A stretch of 64,000 nucleotides of DNA, from assembly GCA_021816745.1 (NCBI GenBank), contig JAKAWY010000001.1, positions 1-64,000 on the forward strand, read 5' to 3'. The notes below the pieces were generated by a model, which saw only the letters and a program-made list of their open reading frames with translations, searched no databases and was not told where the DNA came from. This DNA comes from Thermoplasmata archaeon. Lineage in GTDB: Archaea; Thermoplasmatota; Thermoplasmata; Thermoplasmatales; Thermoplasmataceae. Both the position numbers and the translations under genes were made by a program. Each line of letters begins with the position of its first letter. Position 1 is the stretch's first letter. Shown here piece after piece: positions 5,972-13,741 of the stretch.

Positions 5972-7480
5972 ATGATTAACGAGGAAAACCCATCCAATGA
6001 AATTAATAAGAATTTAAATGAATACAGAAACACGATAAAAGAAGGAATACCTATAACGGTGGCCTACGGAGATGGAATAGGGCCTGAAATAATGGAGGCA
6101 ACTCTCCGCATAATCAGGGCAGCAGGTGCAAGACTCAACATTGAAACGATACAGATAGGAGAATCTGTTTACAATAAAGGGATATCATCAGGCATTGAAC
6201 CTTCAGCATGGGAATCACTGAGAAGGACTAAGGTGTTTCTCAAAGCACCCATAACGACTCCCCAGGGAGGTGGTTTCAAGAGCCTCAACGTGACAGTGAG
6301 AAAAACACTGGGCCTGTTTGCAAATATTCGCCAGTGTACATCATATGACCCGTATGTGGCTACAAAACACCCAGGTATGGATGTGGTGATTGTAAGGGAA
6401 AATGAAGAGGATCTGTATGGCGGGATAGAACACAGACAGACTGCTGATGTTTACCAGTGCCTAAAACTCATATCCGAACCGGGTTCTGAAAGGGTCATAA
6501 GGTATGCGTTCGAGTACGCAAGAAGATATGGAAGAAGTAAGGTCACCTGCTTCACGAAGGATAACATAATGAAGATGACGGACGGAATTTTCCACAAAAT
6601 TTTTGATAAGATCTCAAAGGAGTATACGGATATCCAGGCAGAACACTGGATTGTGGACATTGGTGCAGCAAAAATGGCTGACAGGCCCCAGGACTTTGAT
6701 GTTATTGTGCTCCCGAATCTTTATGGAGATATACTTTCCGATGTGGCTGCCCAGATTTCGGGCTCAGTGGGCCTGGTGGGAAGTGCCAACGTAGGCGATA
6801 ATATAGCAATGTTTGAGGCCATACACGGATCTGCCCCGAGAAGGGCAGGCCAGAACATGGCAAACCCGTCAGGGCTGTTACTCTCTGCTGTACAGATGCT
6901 GGTTCACATCGGCCAGGCAGATATTGCAGAAAAAGTGCATAATGCATGGCTTAAAACCATTGAGGACGGTATACACACCTATGATGTGTATGATTCAAAG
7001 GTTTCCACGGAGAAGGTCGGAACGAAGGAATTTGCAGATGCAGTCATACAGAGGCTCGGAAAAAAGCCAGTAAAGTTGAATCCCGTTCAATATAAGGGCC
7101 AGTTAAAGCCCATTGAAATAAAGCTGGAGAAGAAATCAAAACCAGTAAAACAACTGGTGGGCGTAGATGTATTCCTGGACTGGGAGGGCGATCCCAATAC
7201 CCTTGGAAAAAGTTTGGAGGAATTATCCTCTCCGGAATTCAAACTTGTAATGATCACAAACAGGGGGACTAAAGTATACCCGGGGGGAATGCCTGAGACA
7301 TTCTGTGTGGATCACTGGAGATGCCGTTTCCAGTCTTCAACAGGGGAAAATGAAGTAAGCAATGAAAATGTGCTGGCCCTTTTTTCCCGACTGGTATTAT
7401 CCGGTTATCCTCCAATCAAAACGGAAGGATTGTTCCTGTTTGACGGCAAACCTGGTTTTTCCATGGGCCAGGGGCAATGA
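5972..7480 (+). CDS. icd: isocitrate dehydrogenase (NADP-type, Thermus/Rickettsia-like long form)
   Basis: This 502-residue enzyme belongs to the isocitrate/isopropylmalate dehydrogenase family and should convert isocitrate to 2-oxoglutarate and CO2 in the TCA cycle. Visible motifs are GDGIGPE (33-39), the substrate loop KSLNVTVRK (103-111), RENEEDLYGG (142-151) and NLYGDILSD in the second half. The catalytic core ends near residue 340. A further 150 residues follow (from about KPVKLNPVQY), an extension shared with the Thermus and Rickettsia long-form enzymes. Ordinary archaeal enzymes are about 410-430 residues. It is transcribed alone from a leaderless-type promoter. Cofactor choice is inferred from the subfamily. 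Confidence 0.9.
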   Translation: MINEENPSNEINKNLNEYRNTIKEGIPITVAYGDGIGPEIMEATLRIIRAAGARLNIETIQIGESVYNKGISSGIEPSAWESLRRTKVFLKAPITTPQGGGFKSLNVTVRKTLGLFANIRQCTSYDPYVATKHPGMDVVIVRENEEDLYGGIEHRQTADVYQCLKLISEPGSERVIRYAFEYARRYGRSKVTCFTKDNIMKMTDGIFHKIFDKISKEYTDIQAEHWIVDIGAAKMADRPQDFDVIVLPNLYGDILSDVAAQISGSVGLVGSANVGDNIAMFEAIHGSAPRRAGQNMANPSGLLLSAVQMLVHIGQADIAEKVHNAWLKTIEDGIHTYDVYDSKVSTEKVGTKEFADAVIQRLGKKPVKLNPVQYKGQLKPIEIKLEKKSKPVKQLVGVDVFLDWEGDPNTLGKSLEELSSPEFKLVMITNRGTKVYPGGMPETFCVDHWRCRFQSSTGENEVSNENVLALFSRLVLSGYPPIKTEGLFLFDGKPGFSMGQGQ

Positions 7481-7716
7481 AAGAGAGGGGTGGATTTAAA
7501 GGTTGCCAGTTTTTCCACAATGCCAACCTTCCATTCATTTTCATACTACAATTTAGAAGTGGTGTTCCTGTGGTTTGAAACATCTCCCTCCTGATTACCA
7601 GTTGCTTCCAACTACTTCAATGAACTTTGAAAAAGACCATTTTATCCTGTCACCTTTTTCATTATAGGTTGTTGAAAAACGCAGTTTTATTATTAATGAT
7701 TGATATAAGAATCTAA

Positions 7717-8610
7717 ATGGTAGCACTTATGAACAGCCTCTTTGTTGAAGAATATGGAAATAAGGAATTCCCTCCATTGCTATATATTCATGGTGGCCCC
7801 GGAACAGGATCCTATGACTTTACATTACATCAAAAAAATCTACTGTCAGACCAATTAAGGCTCATTTCGTTTGATCAAAGGGGCGTGTTGCGTTCTGCCG
7901 CCATAGATGAAAAACATAGTTTGAAATTATCTGACCTGATCAATGATATTGAAGATATCAGGAAAGAAAAAGGGATTTCAAAATGGTCTGTTTTAGGTCA
8001 TTCCTTTGGAGGGCATCTGGCATTTTTGTACGCCACATCCTACCCTGACAAGGTAAATAAAATGATTTTCGAGAATGCCGGTTTTGATTTTGGGCTCTCC
8101 ATGAGATCAATATTGAAAGGGATGGCCATTGAATTTGCTATAATCGGAAAGACTGAAAAATCAACAAAATGCCTGGAGCTGGCATTTTCCTCCATGGATA
8201 TTGAAGTAAAATCACTTTTTAGTGATTTTGGTGAACTCATGGGAGAATTGGGATCTCAAGCTGACAATCTATACGTTCATGCCCTGGATCCACATTATTT
8301 TAACAAGTTGGTTGAATCTTCTCCATTTGAAAAAGATCTATGGAAGAGGGCAATGGTGCATCAGAGAAAACTGGTGGAAGAAGGGGCAATGTTCAATAGC
8401 CTTTTAGAGAATGCTCATAATTTCCCATCACAAAGTGCTATGATTATCAAAGGAAAATATGATTATGTCATGGGCGAAGACCAGATATATTCTTATTTGC
8501 GGAACAGGCCGGATACTAAATTTTCAATATTCGAAAACAGTGGGCATTTTCCTCATTTTGAAGAGCCTGAAAAATTTTCAAAAGAGGTGAAGAAGTTCAT
8601 TCTCGAATGA
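7717..8610 (+). CDS. proline iminopeptidase-like alpha/beta hydrolase
   Basis: This 297-residue protein carries the prolyl aminopeptidase signature: HGGPG (25-29) as oxyanion hole, FDQRG (52-56), and GHSFGG with nucleophile S96. The likely acid is D in GKYDYVMGE, and the histidine lies in NSGHFPHFEEP near the C terminus. The central cap region is helical, as in Thermoplasma tricorn-interacting factor F1, which trims N-terminal residues from tricorn/proteasome peptides. An M1 aminopeptidase like factors F2/F3 lies at the right end of the window, so the pathway probably exists in this organism. The start could be M1 or M5. Other esterase activities are possible. Confidence 0.8.
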   Translation: MVALMNSLFVEEYGNKEFPPLLYIHGGPGTGSYDFTLHQKNLLSDQLRLISFDQRGVLRSAAIDEKHSLKLSDLINDIEDIRKEKGISKWSVLGHSFGGHLAFLYATSYPDKVNKMIFENAGFDFGLSMRSILKGMAIEFAIIGKTEKSTKCLELAFSSMDIEVKSLFSDFGELMGELGSQADNLYVHALDPHYFNKLVESSPFEKDLWKRAMVHQRKLVEEGAMFNSLLENAHNFPSQSAMIIKGKYDYVMGEDQIYSYLRNRPDTKFSIFENSGHFPHFEEPEKFSKEVKKFILE

Positions 8611-8814
8611 ACCATGAAAGACCTGACTGGAACATGTATGGAGAATCTTTTAGATCGTCCATTTAGAATGAGTTATCACCATGCTCCACTGAATAAATTA
8701 CACATAAATTTCGAAATATTCAGAATTTTAAACGCATTCTGTACAAAATTAAGAAAATTTATTCCATTATTAAATCAACAACAGAACCCGTAAAACACTG
8801 AACTTTCACTTAAG

Positions 8815-8889
8815 TGCTCCGACCGGGATTCGGACCCGGGTCGTCGGCTCGAAAGGCCGATATGCTTGGCCGGACTACACCATCGGAGC
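8815..8889 (-). tRNA. tRNA-Glu (UUC)
   Basis: On the minus strand the sequence folds as a full cloverleaf. The acceptor stem GCTCCGA pairs with TCGGAGC. The anticodon stem TCGGC/GCCGA encloses the loop CTTTCGA, giving anticodon TTC. The T arm is CCGGG-TCCGAAT-CCCGG, and the discriminator is A. The CCA end is not encoded and no intron is present. It is a single tRNA gene between two protein genes. Confidence 0.95.
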
Positions 8890-8990
8890 TTTAAAAGTGT
8901 AGGATTCAACGATATATTTATTTTGCCATAGATTTCAAGAATTTCCAGAGGAAAATAAATTAAGCTTGGGCATATTTCCAGAAGATTGAA

Positions 8991-9635
8991 ATGGATTTCA
9001 GGGCAAAACTAGTCTCTTGGGCAGAAATAGAGAAATGGTGCGAAACCATAAACAAAAAGATGCTGGCAGATTTCCAGCCTGATGTTATCATAGGTCTCTC
9101 CAGGGGAGGACTTGTTCCAGCCAGGATTCTTTCAGACATGAATCTCATAAAGGATCTCTATGCAATTAAGACAGAACACTGGGGACTGACAGCCACCGTG
9201 GACGGAAAAGCAGTGCTGAAATATGGACTCAGCGTACCTGTGGAGGGAAAGAAAGTCATAGTGGTTGACGACATAACTGACACGGGACAGAGCATGAAGC
9301 TGGCCTATGATTATGCTTTGAGCCAGAAGCCTGCTGAACTGAAAACTGCCACCATGCTTCACATCACCCACTCAACCTATGAACCTGACTACTACGGCGA
9401 AAAAGTGGACGAGGCCCACTGGACATGGTTTATCTTTCCCTGGAACGTTTATGAAGATGTTACAAATCTTGCTGGAAAACTCAAGTTTAATTCAGCAGGC
9501 GTAGATAAGATTAGAGAGATGCTCAATGAGCATTATATGATGAAGATTGATGATCTTACTTTGGAAAAAGTTCTAAAACAGATGAAAACAATGAATAAAA
9601 TTAAGGAGAATGGTGGAAAATACAGCTCACTTTGA
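8991..9635 (+). CDS. purine phosphoribosyltransferase (hypoxanthine/xanthine-guanine type)
   Basis: This 214-residue protein has the type I phosphoribosyltransferase fold, with the PRPP-binding loop VVDDITDTGQS at residues 91-101 and the early strand DVIIGLSRGGLVPARIL (31-47). It resembles archaeal salvage enzymes that attach ribose-5-phosphate from PRPP to hypoxanthine, xanthine or guanine. Base preference cannot be read from the sequence. The last 40 residues form a lysine-rich helical tail. It is a single gene, convergent with carbamate kinase and separated from it by zero bases (stop codons at 9635 and 9636). Confidence 0.85.
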   Translation: MDFRAKLVSWAEIEKWCETINKKMLADFQPDVIIGLSRGGLVPARILSDMNLIKDLYAIKTEHWGLTATVDGKAVLKYGLSVPVEGKKVIVVDDITDTGQSMKLAYDYALSQKPAELKTATMLHITHSTYEPDYYGEKVDEAHWTWFIFPWNVYEDVTNLAGKLKFNSAGVDKIREMLNEHYMMKIDDLTLEKVLKQMKTMNKIKENGGKYSSL

Positions 9636-10589
9636 TTATTCAGCTGTAATTATAGTCCCGGATTCTCCCTTTACCACTTTCAGAGCTTCTGAGAGGTTCC
9701 CAATCATAGCAGATTTACCGCCATGTTCCAGGAATGTTATGGCAGCCCTGACCTTTGGCCCCATGCTTCCTTTTCCAAACTGCCCCTGGTCATAATATTT
9801 CCTTGCCTCGGAAACTGTGATGGAACCAAGGGCTTTCTGGTCTGCTTTTCCATAGTTGATGAAAACATTGTTTACGTCAGTAAGAATCACCAGTTGATCC
9901 ATTTCCAGAAGGTAAGCCAGAACTGCAGAAGCCAGATCCTTGTCGATTACTGCATCAACTCCATTGAAGGAGTTTCCATTTTTGGATACGGGAATTCCGC
10001 CTCCCCCGGTACAGATTGGAAGAAACCCGCTGATCAGGGTATTCTGGACTATGTCCTTCTCCAGGATATCCATGGGAAATGGTGATGGCACAACCCTTCT
10101 CCATCCCCTTTCTGTCTCTGACATCTTCCATCCCTTCTCTTTAACCAATAATTTCGCCTCTTCAGCTGAAAATGATTTTCCCACGGGTTTTGAAGGATTC
10201 TTAAAAGCTGGATCGCCAGGATCCACCACTGTTCTTGTAATAATCACAGAAGCAAGTTTTCCAATGCCTGATTCAGTCCTGACCCTGTCGTAGGATTCCA
10301 GAAGCATCTCCCCAATCAGACCCTGGGACATGGCACCGCTGGCATGAACTGGCATTGCTGGGGGTAACCCGTCATTCTGCTGGTTTCTTGACATGATGTC
10401 TCCAACCTGTGGACCATTTCCATGGGTTATGACCACATCTTCTTTTCCAAGAATATCCTTCATCAGGTTCAACGCAGAATAAGCCCTGTCACGCTGTTGT
10501 TCATATGTTCTTTCATCGCCATTCTGTAATAGTGCATTACCACCAAGAGCTATGAGAATTTTTGCCATTGGATCACGGAATGTAGCCAT
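9636..10589 (-). CDS. arcC: carbamate kinase
   Basis: The product is a carbamate kinase of the amino-acid kinase family: ILIALGGNALLQ near the N terminus, THGNGPQVGD, a glycine loop GGGGIPVSK, DAVIDKDLASA and the C-terminal FGKGSMGPKVRAAI. It interconverts ATP plus carbamate with ADP plus carbamoyl phosphate, either yielding ATP from arginine/citrulline breakdown or supplying carbamoyl phosphate. The ORF opens with MATFRDP, but the conserved start is more likely M8 at 10568 (MAKILIALGG). The usual length of about 310 residues is met. No arginine deiminase or transcarbamylase gene is nearby, so the direction of flux is unknown. Confidence 0.93.
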   Translation of the reverse strand: MATFRDPMAKILIALGGNALLQNGDERTYEQQRDRAYSALNLMKDILGKEDVVITHGNGPQVGDIMSRNQQNDGLPPAMPVHASGAMSQGLIGEMLLESYDRVRTESGIGKLASVIITRTVVDPGDPAFKNPSKPVGKSFSAEEAKLLVKEKGWKMSETERGWRRVVPSPFPMDILEKDIVQNTLISGFLPICTGGGGIPVSKNGNSFNGVDAVIDKDLASAVLAYLLEMDQLVILTDVNNVFINYGKADQKALGSITVSEARKYYDQGQFGKGSMGPKVRAAITFLEHGGKSAMIGNLSEALKVVKGESGTIITAE

Positions 10590-10690
10590 GTTAAGCGTCT
10601 ATTAAATTATTTTGAAGTGAGAAGCATAAAATCAGAATTGAAAAATCCGAATATTGGAAATATGTTTTATGAATGAAGCAATACTGAAAC

Positions 10691-11509
10691 ATGAAGTTGA
10701 CTGTAGCACACACACCAGACCCTGATGACGCATTCATGTTTTATGCAATGGTTTCTGGAAAAGTTGACACTTCCATGGAATATGAACAGGTGATCAAGGA
10801 CATTGAGACATTGAATTATGAAGCAAGAACCGGGATGTATGATGTTTCTGCAATTTCCGCCAGTGCTTACTCCATTATCCATGATACCTATGCACTGACC
10901 AGATCAGGTGCAAGCTTTGGCCTTGCCTATGGCCCAATGGTTGTGGCCAGAAGTGAAGTGGATACATCATCCAATGCCGTGATTGGTAGCCCTGGCCCGG
11001 GAACATCCTCAGAACTTCTTTACAGGATGTTTGTAAAAAAAGATGCAAACCTCAAGGCCATGAGATTTGATACCATTCCAGACCAGGTCAAGAATGGGCT
11101 TATCGACGCAGGCATAGTTATTCATGATGAGCAGCTTACCTTCCAGGAAAAAGGGCTCATCAAGATAGTTGATCTTTACCAGAAATGGAAAGAATTTGCC
11201 GGTGATCTTCCACTCCCGCTGGGATTCAATGCCATCAGGAAATCTTTGGGAAAAGAGGTAATTGCCACTTATATCAAGGATTTTGAGAATTCCATTAAAT
11301 ACGCCATGAATCACGTGGAGGAAGCAGCCAGATATGCCATGAAGTATGCCAGGTATTCCGATCTTGAGCTTGAAACAAAGTTTATCAGGATGTACGTGAA
11401 TGATCTTTCTGTTGATTTTGGTGAAAAGGGAAGAAAAGCCCTTGAAAAATATTACGGAAGGGCATACGACATGGGTCTTGTGGACAAGTTTCCCCTTGAA
11501 ATCGTGTGA
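10691..11509 (+). CDS. MqnD-like protein (1,4-dihydroxy-6-naphthoate synthase family)
   Basis: This 272-residue protein begins MKLTVAHTPDPDDAFMFYAM, the family's characteristic (S/T)xxPxDxFxFY opening, and continues with LPLPLGFNAIRKSLG and a helical end. It has the two-lobe periplasmic-binding-protein fold but no signal peptide. MqnD makes 1,4-dihydroxy-6-naphthoate in the futalosine route to menaquinone; MqnA is a related sister family. Menaquinone would serve the complex I operon downstream, which supports the assignment, but no other mqn gene lies in the window. MqnA or a generic ABC-type solute-binding homologue cannot be excluded. Confidence 0.75.
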   Translation: MKLTVAHTPDPDDAFMFYAMVSGKVDTSMEYEQVIKDIETLNYEARTGMYDVSAISASAYSIIHDTYALTRSGASFGLAYGPMVVARSEVDTSSNAVIGSPGPGTSSELLYRMFVKKDANLKAMRFDTIPDQVKNGLIDAGIVIHDEQLTFQEKGLIKIVDLYQKWKEFAGDLPLPLGFNAIRKSLGKEVIATYIKDFENSIKYAMNHVEEAARYAMKYARYSDLELETKFIRMYVNDLSVDFGEKGRKALEKYYGRAYDMGLVDKFPLEIV

Positions 11510-11557
11510 TTAATTTAAATTAGCAATGTATTTATATTTTTTATATATATACTAAAC

Positions 11558-11923
11558 ATGGAGAACGAAAAAATCATTCTGGTCTCCACCAATTATATTT
11601 CTGGCTACAGGATAACAAAGGTTTTTGGAACCATCTGGGGACTTACTGTGAGAAGCAGGGGCGTTGGTGGTAACGTAATGGCTGGCCTCAGGAGTCTAAA
11701 GGGCGGAGAAATAAAAGAATATGTCACACTACTGAACGATGCCAGGAAAATTGCACTGGACAGGCTTAGGCAGGAAGCTGTCAACGTAGGGGCCAATGCA
11801 GTATTGGATGTAAGATTCGATACTTCCGACATGGGCCAGATAATGACTGAGATCGTTGCATATGGAACAGCAGTGGTCGTAGAACAGTCTGGTGAGAAGG
11901 GACAGGGCGTCAGCCTTACTTAA
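11558..11923 (+). CDS. YbjQ/UPF0145 (DUF74) family protein
   Basis: This 121-residue protein shows the DUF74 pattern: ILVSTNYISGYRITKVFG at the start, RSRGVGGNVMAGLRSLKGGE, then a long helix and ANAVLDVRFDT. The family forms small pentameric barrels and is sometimes annotated as heavy-metal binding; its biochemical role is not firmly known. Length and motif order are normal. It is preceded by an AT-rich TATA element (TTTATATTTTTTATA) at leaderless distance and followed by the tatA promoter. Confidence 0.88.
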   Translation: MENEKIILVSTNYISGYRITKVFGTIWGLTVRSRGVGGNVMAGLRSLKGGEIKEYVTLLNDARKIALDRLRQEAVNVGANAVLDVRFDTSDMGQIMTEIVAYGTAVVVEQSGEKGQGVSLT

Positions 11924-11948
11924 TCCACGCAATTTCAAAAGCGAAATA

Positions 11949-11966
11949 TTAAGGTTAAAACCTTAA
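11949..11966. promoter_or_regulatory. perfect inverted repeat in the tatA promoter
   Basis: TTAAGGTTAAAACCTTAA has 8-base arms (TTAAGGTT / AACCTTAA) around AA. It ends 23 bp before the tatA ATG at 11990, overlapping the region where TATA and BRE elements should sit for a leaderless start. A second AT-rich stretch, TTTTTATAT, lies at 11972-11980. A dimeric repressor or activator site is the obvious reading; this is inferred. Confidence 0.5.
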
Positions 11967-11989
11967 ATAATCTTTTTATATCTACACTC

Positions 11990-12301
11990 ATGGCAATCGA
12001 CAGCATATGGGAGTGGGTAATAGTTGGTGCCGTTGTACTGGTTTTTTTTGGTAGTGCCAAGAAGATTCCAGATTTTGCCAGAAACCTTGGAAGAGCTACA
12101 GGGGAATTCAAAAAGGGACAGGTTGAAATCCAGGATGAAATCAAAAAAGCATTCAACCCCGATTTAAATTCAGCTGGAACAGCCAGCAAGGCAGATGAGC
12201 AGACAATGGAACTTGCCAGAAACTATGGTATATCCACTGATAACAGACCCATAGGTGATATTAAGAGGGAACTCTCAGAGAAGCTTAAAAGTGGTAATTG
12301 A
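11990..12301 (+). CDS. tatA: Sec-independent protein translocase TatA
   Basis: This 103-residue protein has the TatA/E layout. A short N-terminal membrane helix (IWEWVIVGAVVLVFFGSAK, residues about 5-23) is followed by the hinge KKIPDFARNLGRATGEFKKG, an amphipathic helix and a charged tail. TatA polymerises with TatC to export folded proteins bearing twin-arginine signals. It overlaps tatC by four bases (start 12298), so the pair is translationally coupled. No separate TatB is expected in a minimal archaeal system. The C-terminal 40 residues are variable. Confidence 0.93.
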   Translation: MAIDSIWEWVIVGAVVLVFFGSAKKIPDFARNLGRATGEFKKGQVEIQDEIKKAFNPDLNSAGTASKADEQTMELARNYGISTDNRPIGDIKRELSEKLKSGN

Positions 12302-13119
12302 TGGAGGATGGCCTCCTTAAGATCATTTTTGACAATATCGACGATTTACGAAAAACAGTTACCAGAATAGCGATTCCAATCATTGTTCTTTTTTGTATTT
12401 TTCTAATGGCCGATGTACGGACCATTACCGCTTTTGGAACTACTTTCTGGATATTATATCCTGATCCATACCAGAATGTGGGGGCCCAGTTCCTTACCAT
12501 AATGGAGGTACATACCATCGGAAACAAATTCACTCTGCTGGCCATAAAGCCCACAGATGGTGTGGTGGCAGACTTCTACTCCGTTATGTTCCTGGCACTG
12601 ATACTTACCAGCCCTTTTACTTCCTTTGAGATCTCAAAATTTGTGGGGCCTGCATTGAAAGCAAATGAAAAGCAGCTCTTCAGGATGATTACGGTTCCCT
12701 CCGTAATACTGTTCATCGCAGGTTCCCTTATTGCACTGGTATATGTTGCTCCACTGATGTTTGATATCCTTTACAGCTTTGACATAGGTGTTGGTGCTAA
12801 CGCCACCATGAGCATAAACTACTTCATATCCTTCCTTCTGATTTACGTGCTCTCCTTCGGACTCGCCTTTGAAACTCCAGTCATAATGGTTGGACTGACC
12901 TACATGGGCCTTGTAAAGGCTCAAACCTGGAAACTGGGATGGAGATATGCAGTGGTGGCAGCTTTGGTCTTCGGACTTGTATTTTCCCCGGGAGTAACAG
13001 GAATAACCATGATGCTACTGGCCATCCCGATTATAATCCTTTATTTTGCAGGAATAGTTGTGTCCAGTAGGGTAGAGAAAAAGAGAAATGGATTGCAGTC
13101 CACAGTTACAGAAAAATAA
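12298..13119 (+). CDS. tatC: Sec-independent protein translocase TatC
   Basis: This 273-residue protein has six predicted membrane segments and the TatC hallmark loop SPFTSFEISKFVGPALKANE, with the conserved phenylalanine-glutamate of the first cytoplasmic loop. FGLAFETPVIMVGL is the conserved fourth-helix region. TatC recognises the twin-arginine signal and recruits TatA. Substrates in this organism may include Rieske or other cofactor-bearing surface proteins, but none is identified in the window. A long extracytoplasmic loop after helix 1 (residues about 40-85) is larger than in E. coli. Confidence 0.92.
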   Translation: MMEDGLLKIIFDNIDDLRKTVTRIAIPIIVLFCIFLMADVRTITAFGTTFWILYPDPYQNVGAQFLTIMEVHTIGNKFTLLAIKPTDGVVADFYSVMFLALILTSPFTSFEISKFVGPALKANEKQLFRMITVPSVILFIAGSLIALVYVAPLMFDILYSFDIGVGANATMSINYFISFLLIYVLSFGLAFETPVIMVGLTYMGLVKAQTWKLGWRYAVVAALVFGLVFSPGVTGITMMLLAIPIIILYFAGIVVSSRVEKKRNGLQSTVTEK

Positions 13120-13124
13120 AAAAA

Positions 13125-13385
13125 TCAGTACATTGTGAGATTGTATCTCTGGTCCACTTCTTCGTAGGATTTCCTGTCCCTGATCCCGAGAACCTCAGAA
13201 ACATGTGACATTACTTCCTCAAATCCTGTATTCTTTTTTTGCAATAGTAAAGGAATCTCCCTGGCCAGAACCAGTCTGGAAACTGAATCCCAGAATAGGA
13301 ACTGCTCTCCCTGTTTCTTCAGCTCATGCAGCTCTTCTGAAATTTCCTTGGGATCCTTCATTTCAAGCAGTTTTTCGGTATGCAT
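13125..13385 (-). CDS. hypothetical protein, last gene of the complex I operon
   Basis: This 86-residue soluble protein is rich in charged helices (EISEELHELKKQGEQFLFWD, LAREIPLLLQKK, FEEVMSHVSEVLG). I recognise no family. It overlaps the preceding 118-residue gene by one base and is therefore part of the nuo transcript. Its position suggests a regulatory, assembly or peripheral-subunit role in complex I, which is inference from context alone. It ends close to the tatC stop on the opposite strand, so the two operons converge. Confidence 0.65.
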   Translation of the reverse strand: MHTEKLLEMKDPKEISEELHELKKQGEQFLFWDSVSRLVLAREIPLLLQKKNTGFEEVMSHVSEVLGIRDRKSYEEVDQRYNLTMY

Positions 13386-13741
13386 CAGAGATCACCGCAC
13401 CTTTTTCCGTCATAGGCAGGATAGTGTATGTTGTACCTGTCAATGGAATAAAATACCATGTAAGAGAAGGACTGGATAAATTTCTCTGAATTTCCATCCT
13501 CTGTAGAATAAGAATAGTTGTCATTCATGATTTTCATGAACTCTTCAATTCCTATGCTGTTCTTCAGCGATTCCATGACTGCTTCCATCACTTTCACATG
13601 TTTCCTGATTTTCTCACCATTCTTGCCTGAAGCAGGATTTTTATAGATATTGCATTTCTTCTCAATGAGTTTTACTGCATCATCCACCTCACCTGAAAGC
13701 AGTGCAGATTCAATCACATACAGATCGTACAGAGGGTTCAT
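13385..13741 (-). CDS. hypothetical protein downstream of nuoN
   Basis: This 118-residue soluble protein starts MNPLYDLYVIESALLSGEVD and appears all-helical until a tyrosine-rich end (YSIDRYNIHYPAYDGKRCGD). No cysteine motif or membrane segment is present, and I do not recognise the family. The ATG overlaps the nuoN stop by four bases, which implies tight co-expression with the membrane arm. Methanosarcinal fpo operons end in a small FpoO gene, but I see no iron-sulphur motif here. A complex I assembly factor or accessory subunit is plausible. Confidence 0.65.
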   Translation of the reverse strand: MNPLYDLYVIESALLSGEVDDAVKLIEKKCNIYKNPASGKNGEKIRKHVKVMEAVMESLKNSIGIEEFMKIMNDNYSYSTEDGNSEKFIQSFSYMVFYSIDRYNIHYPAYDGKRCGDL

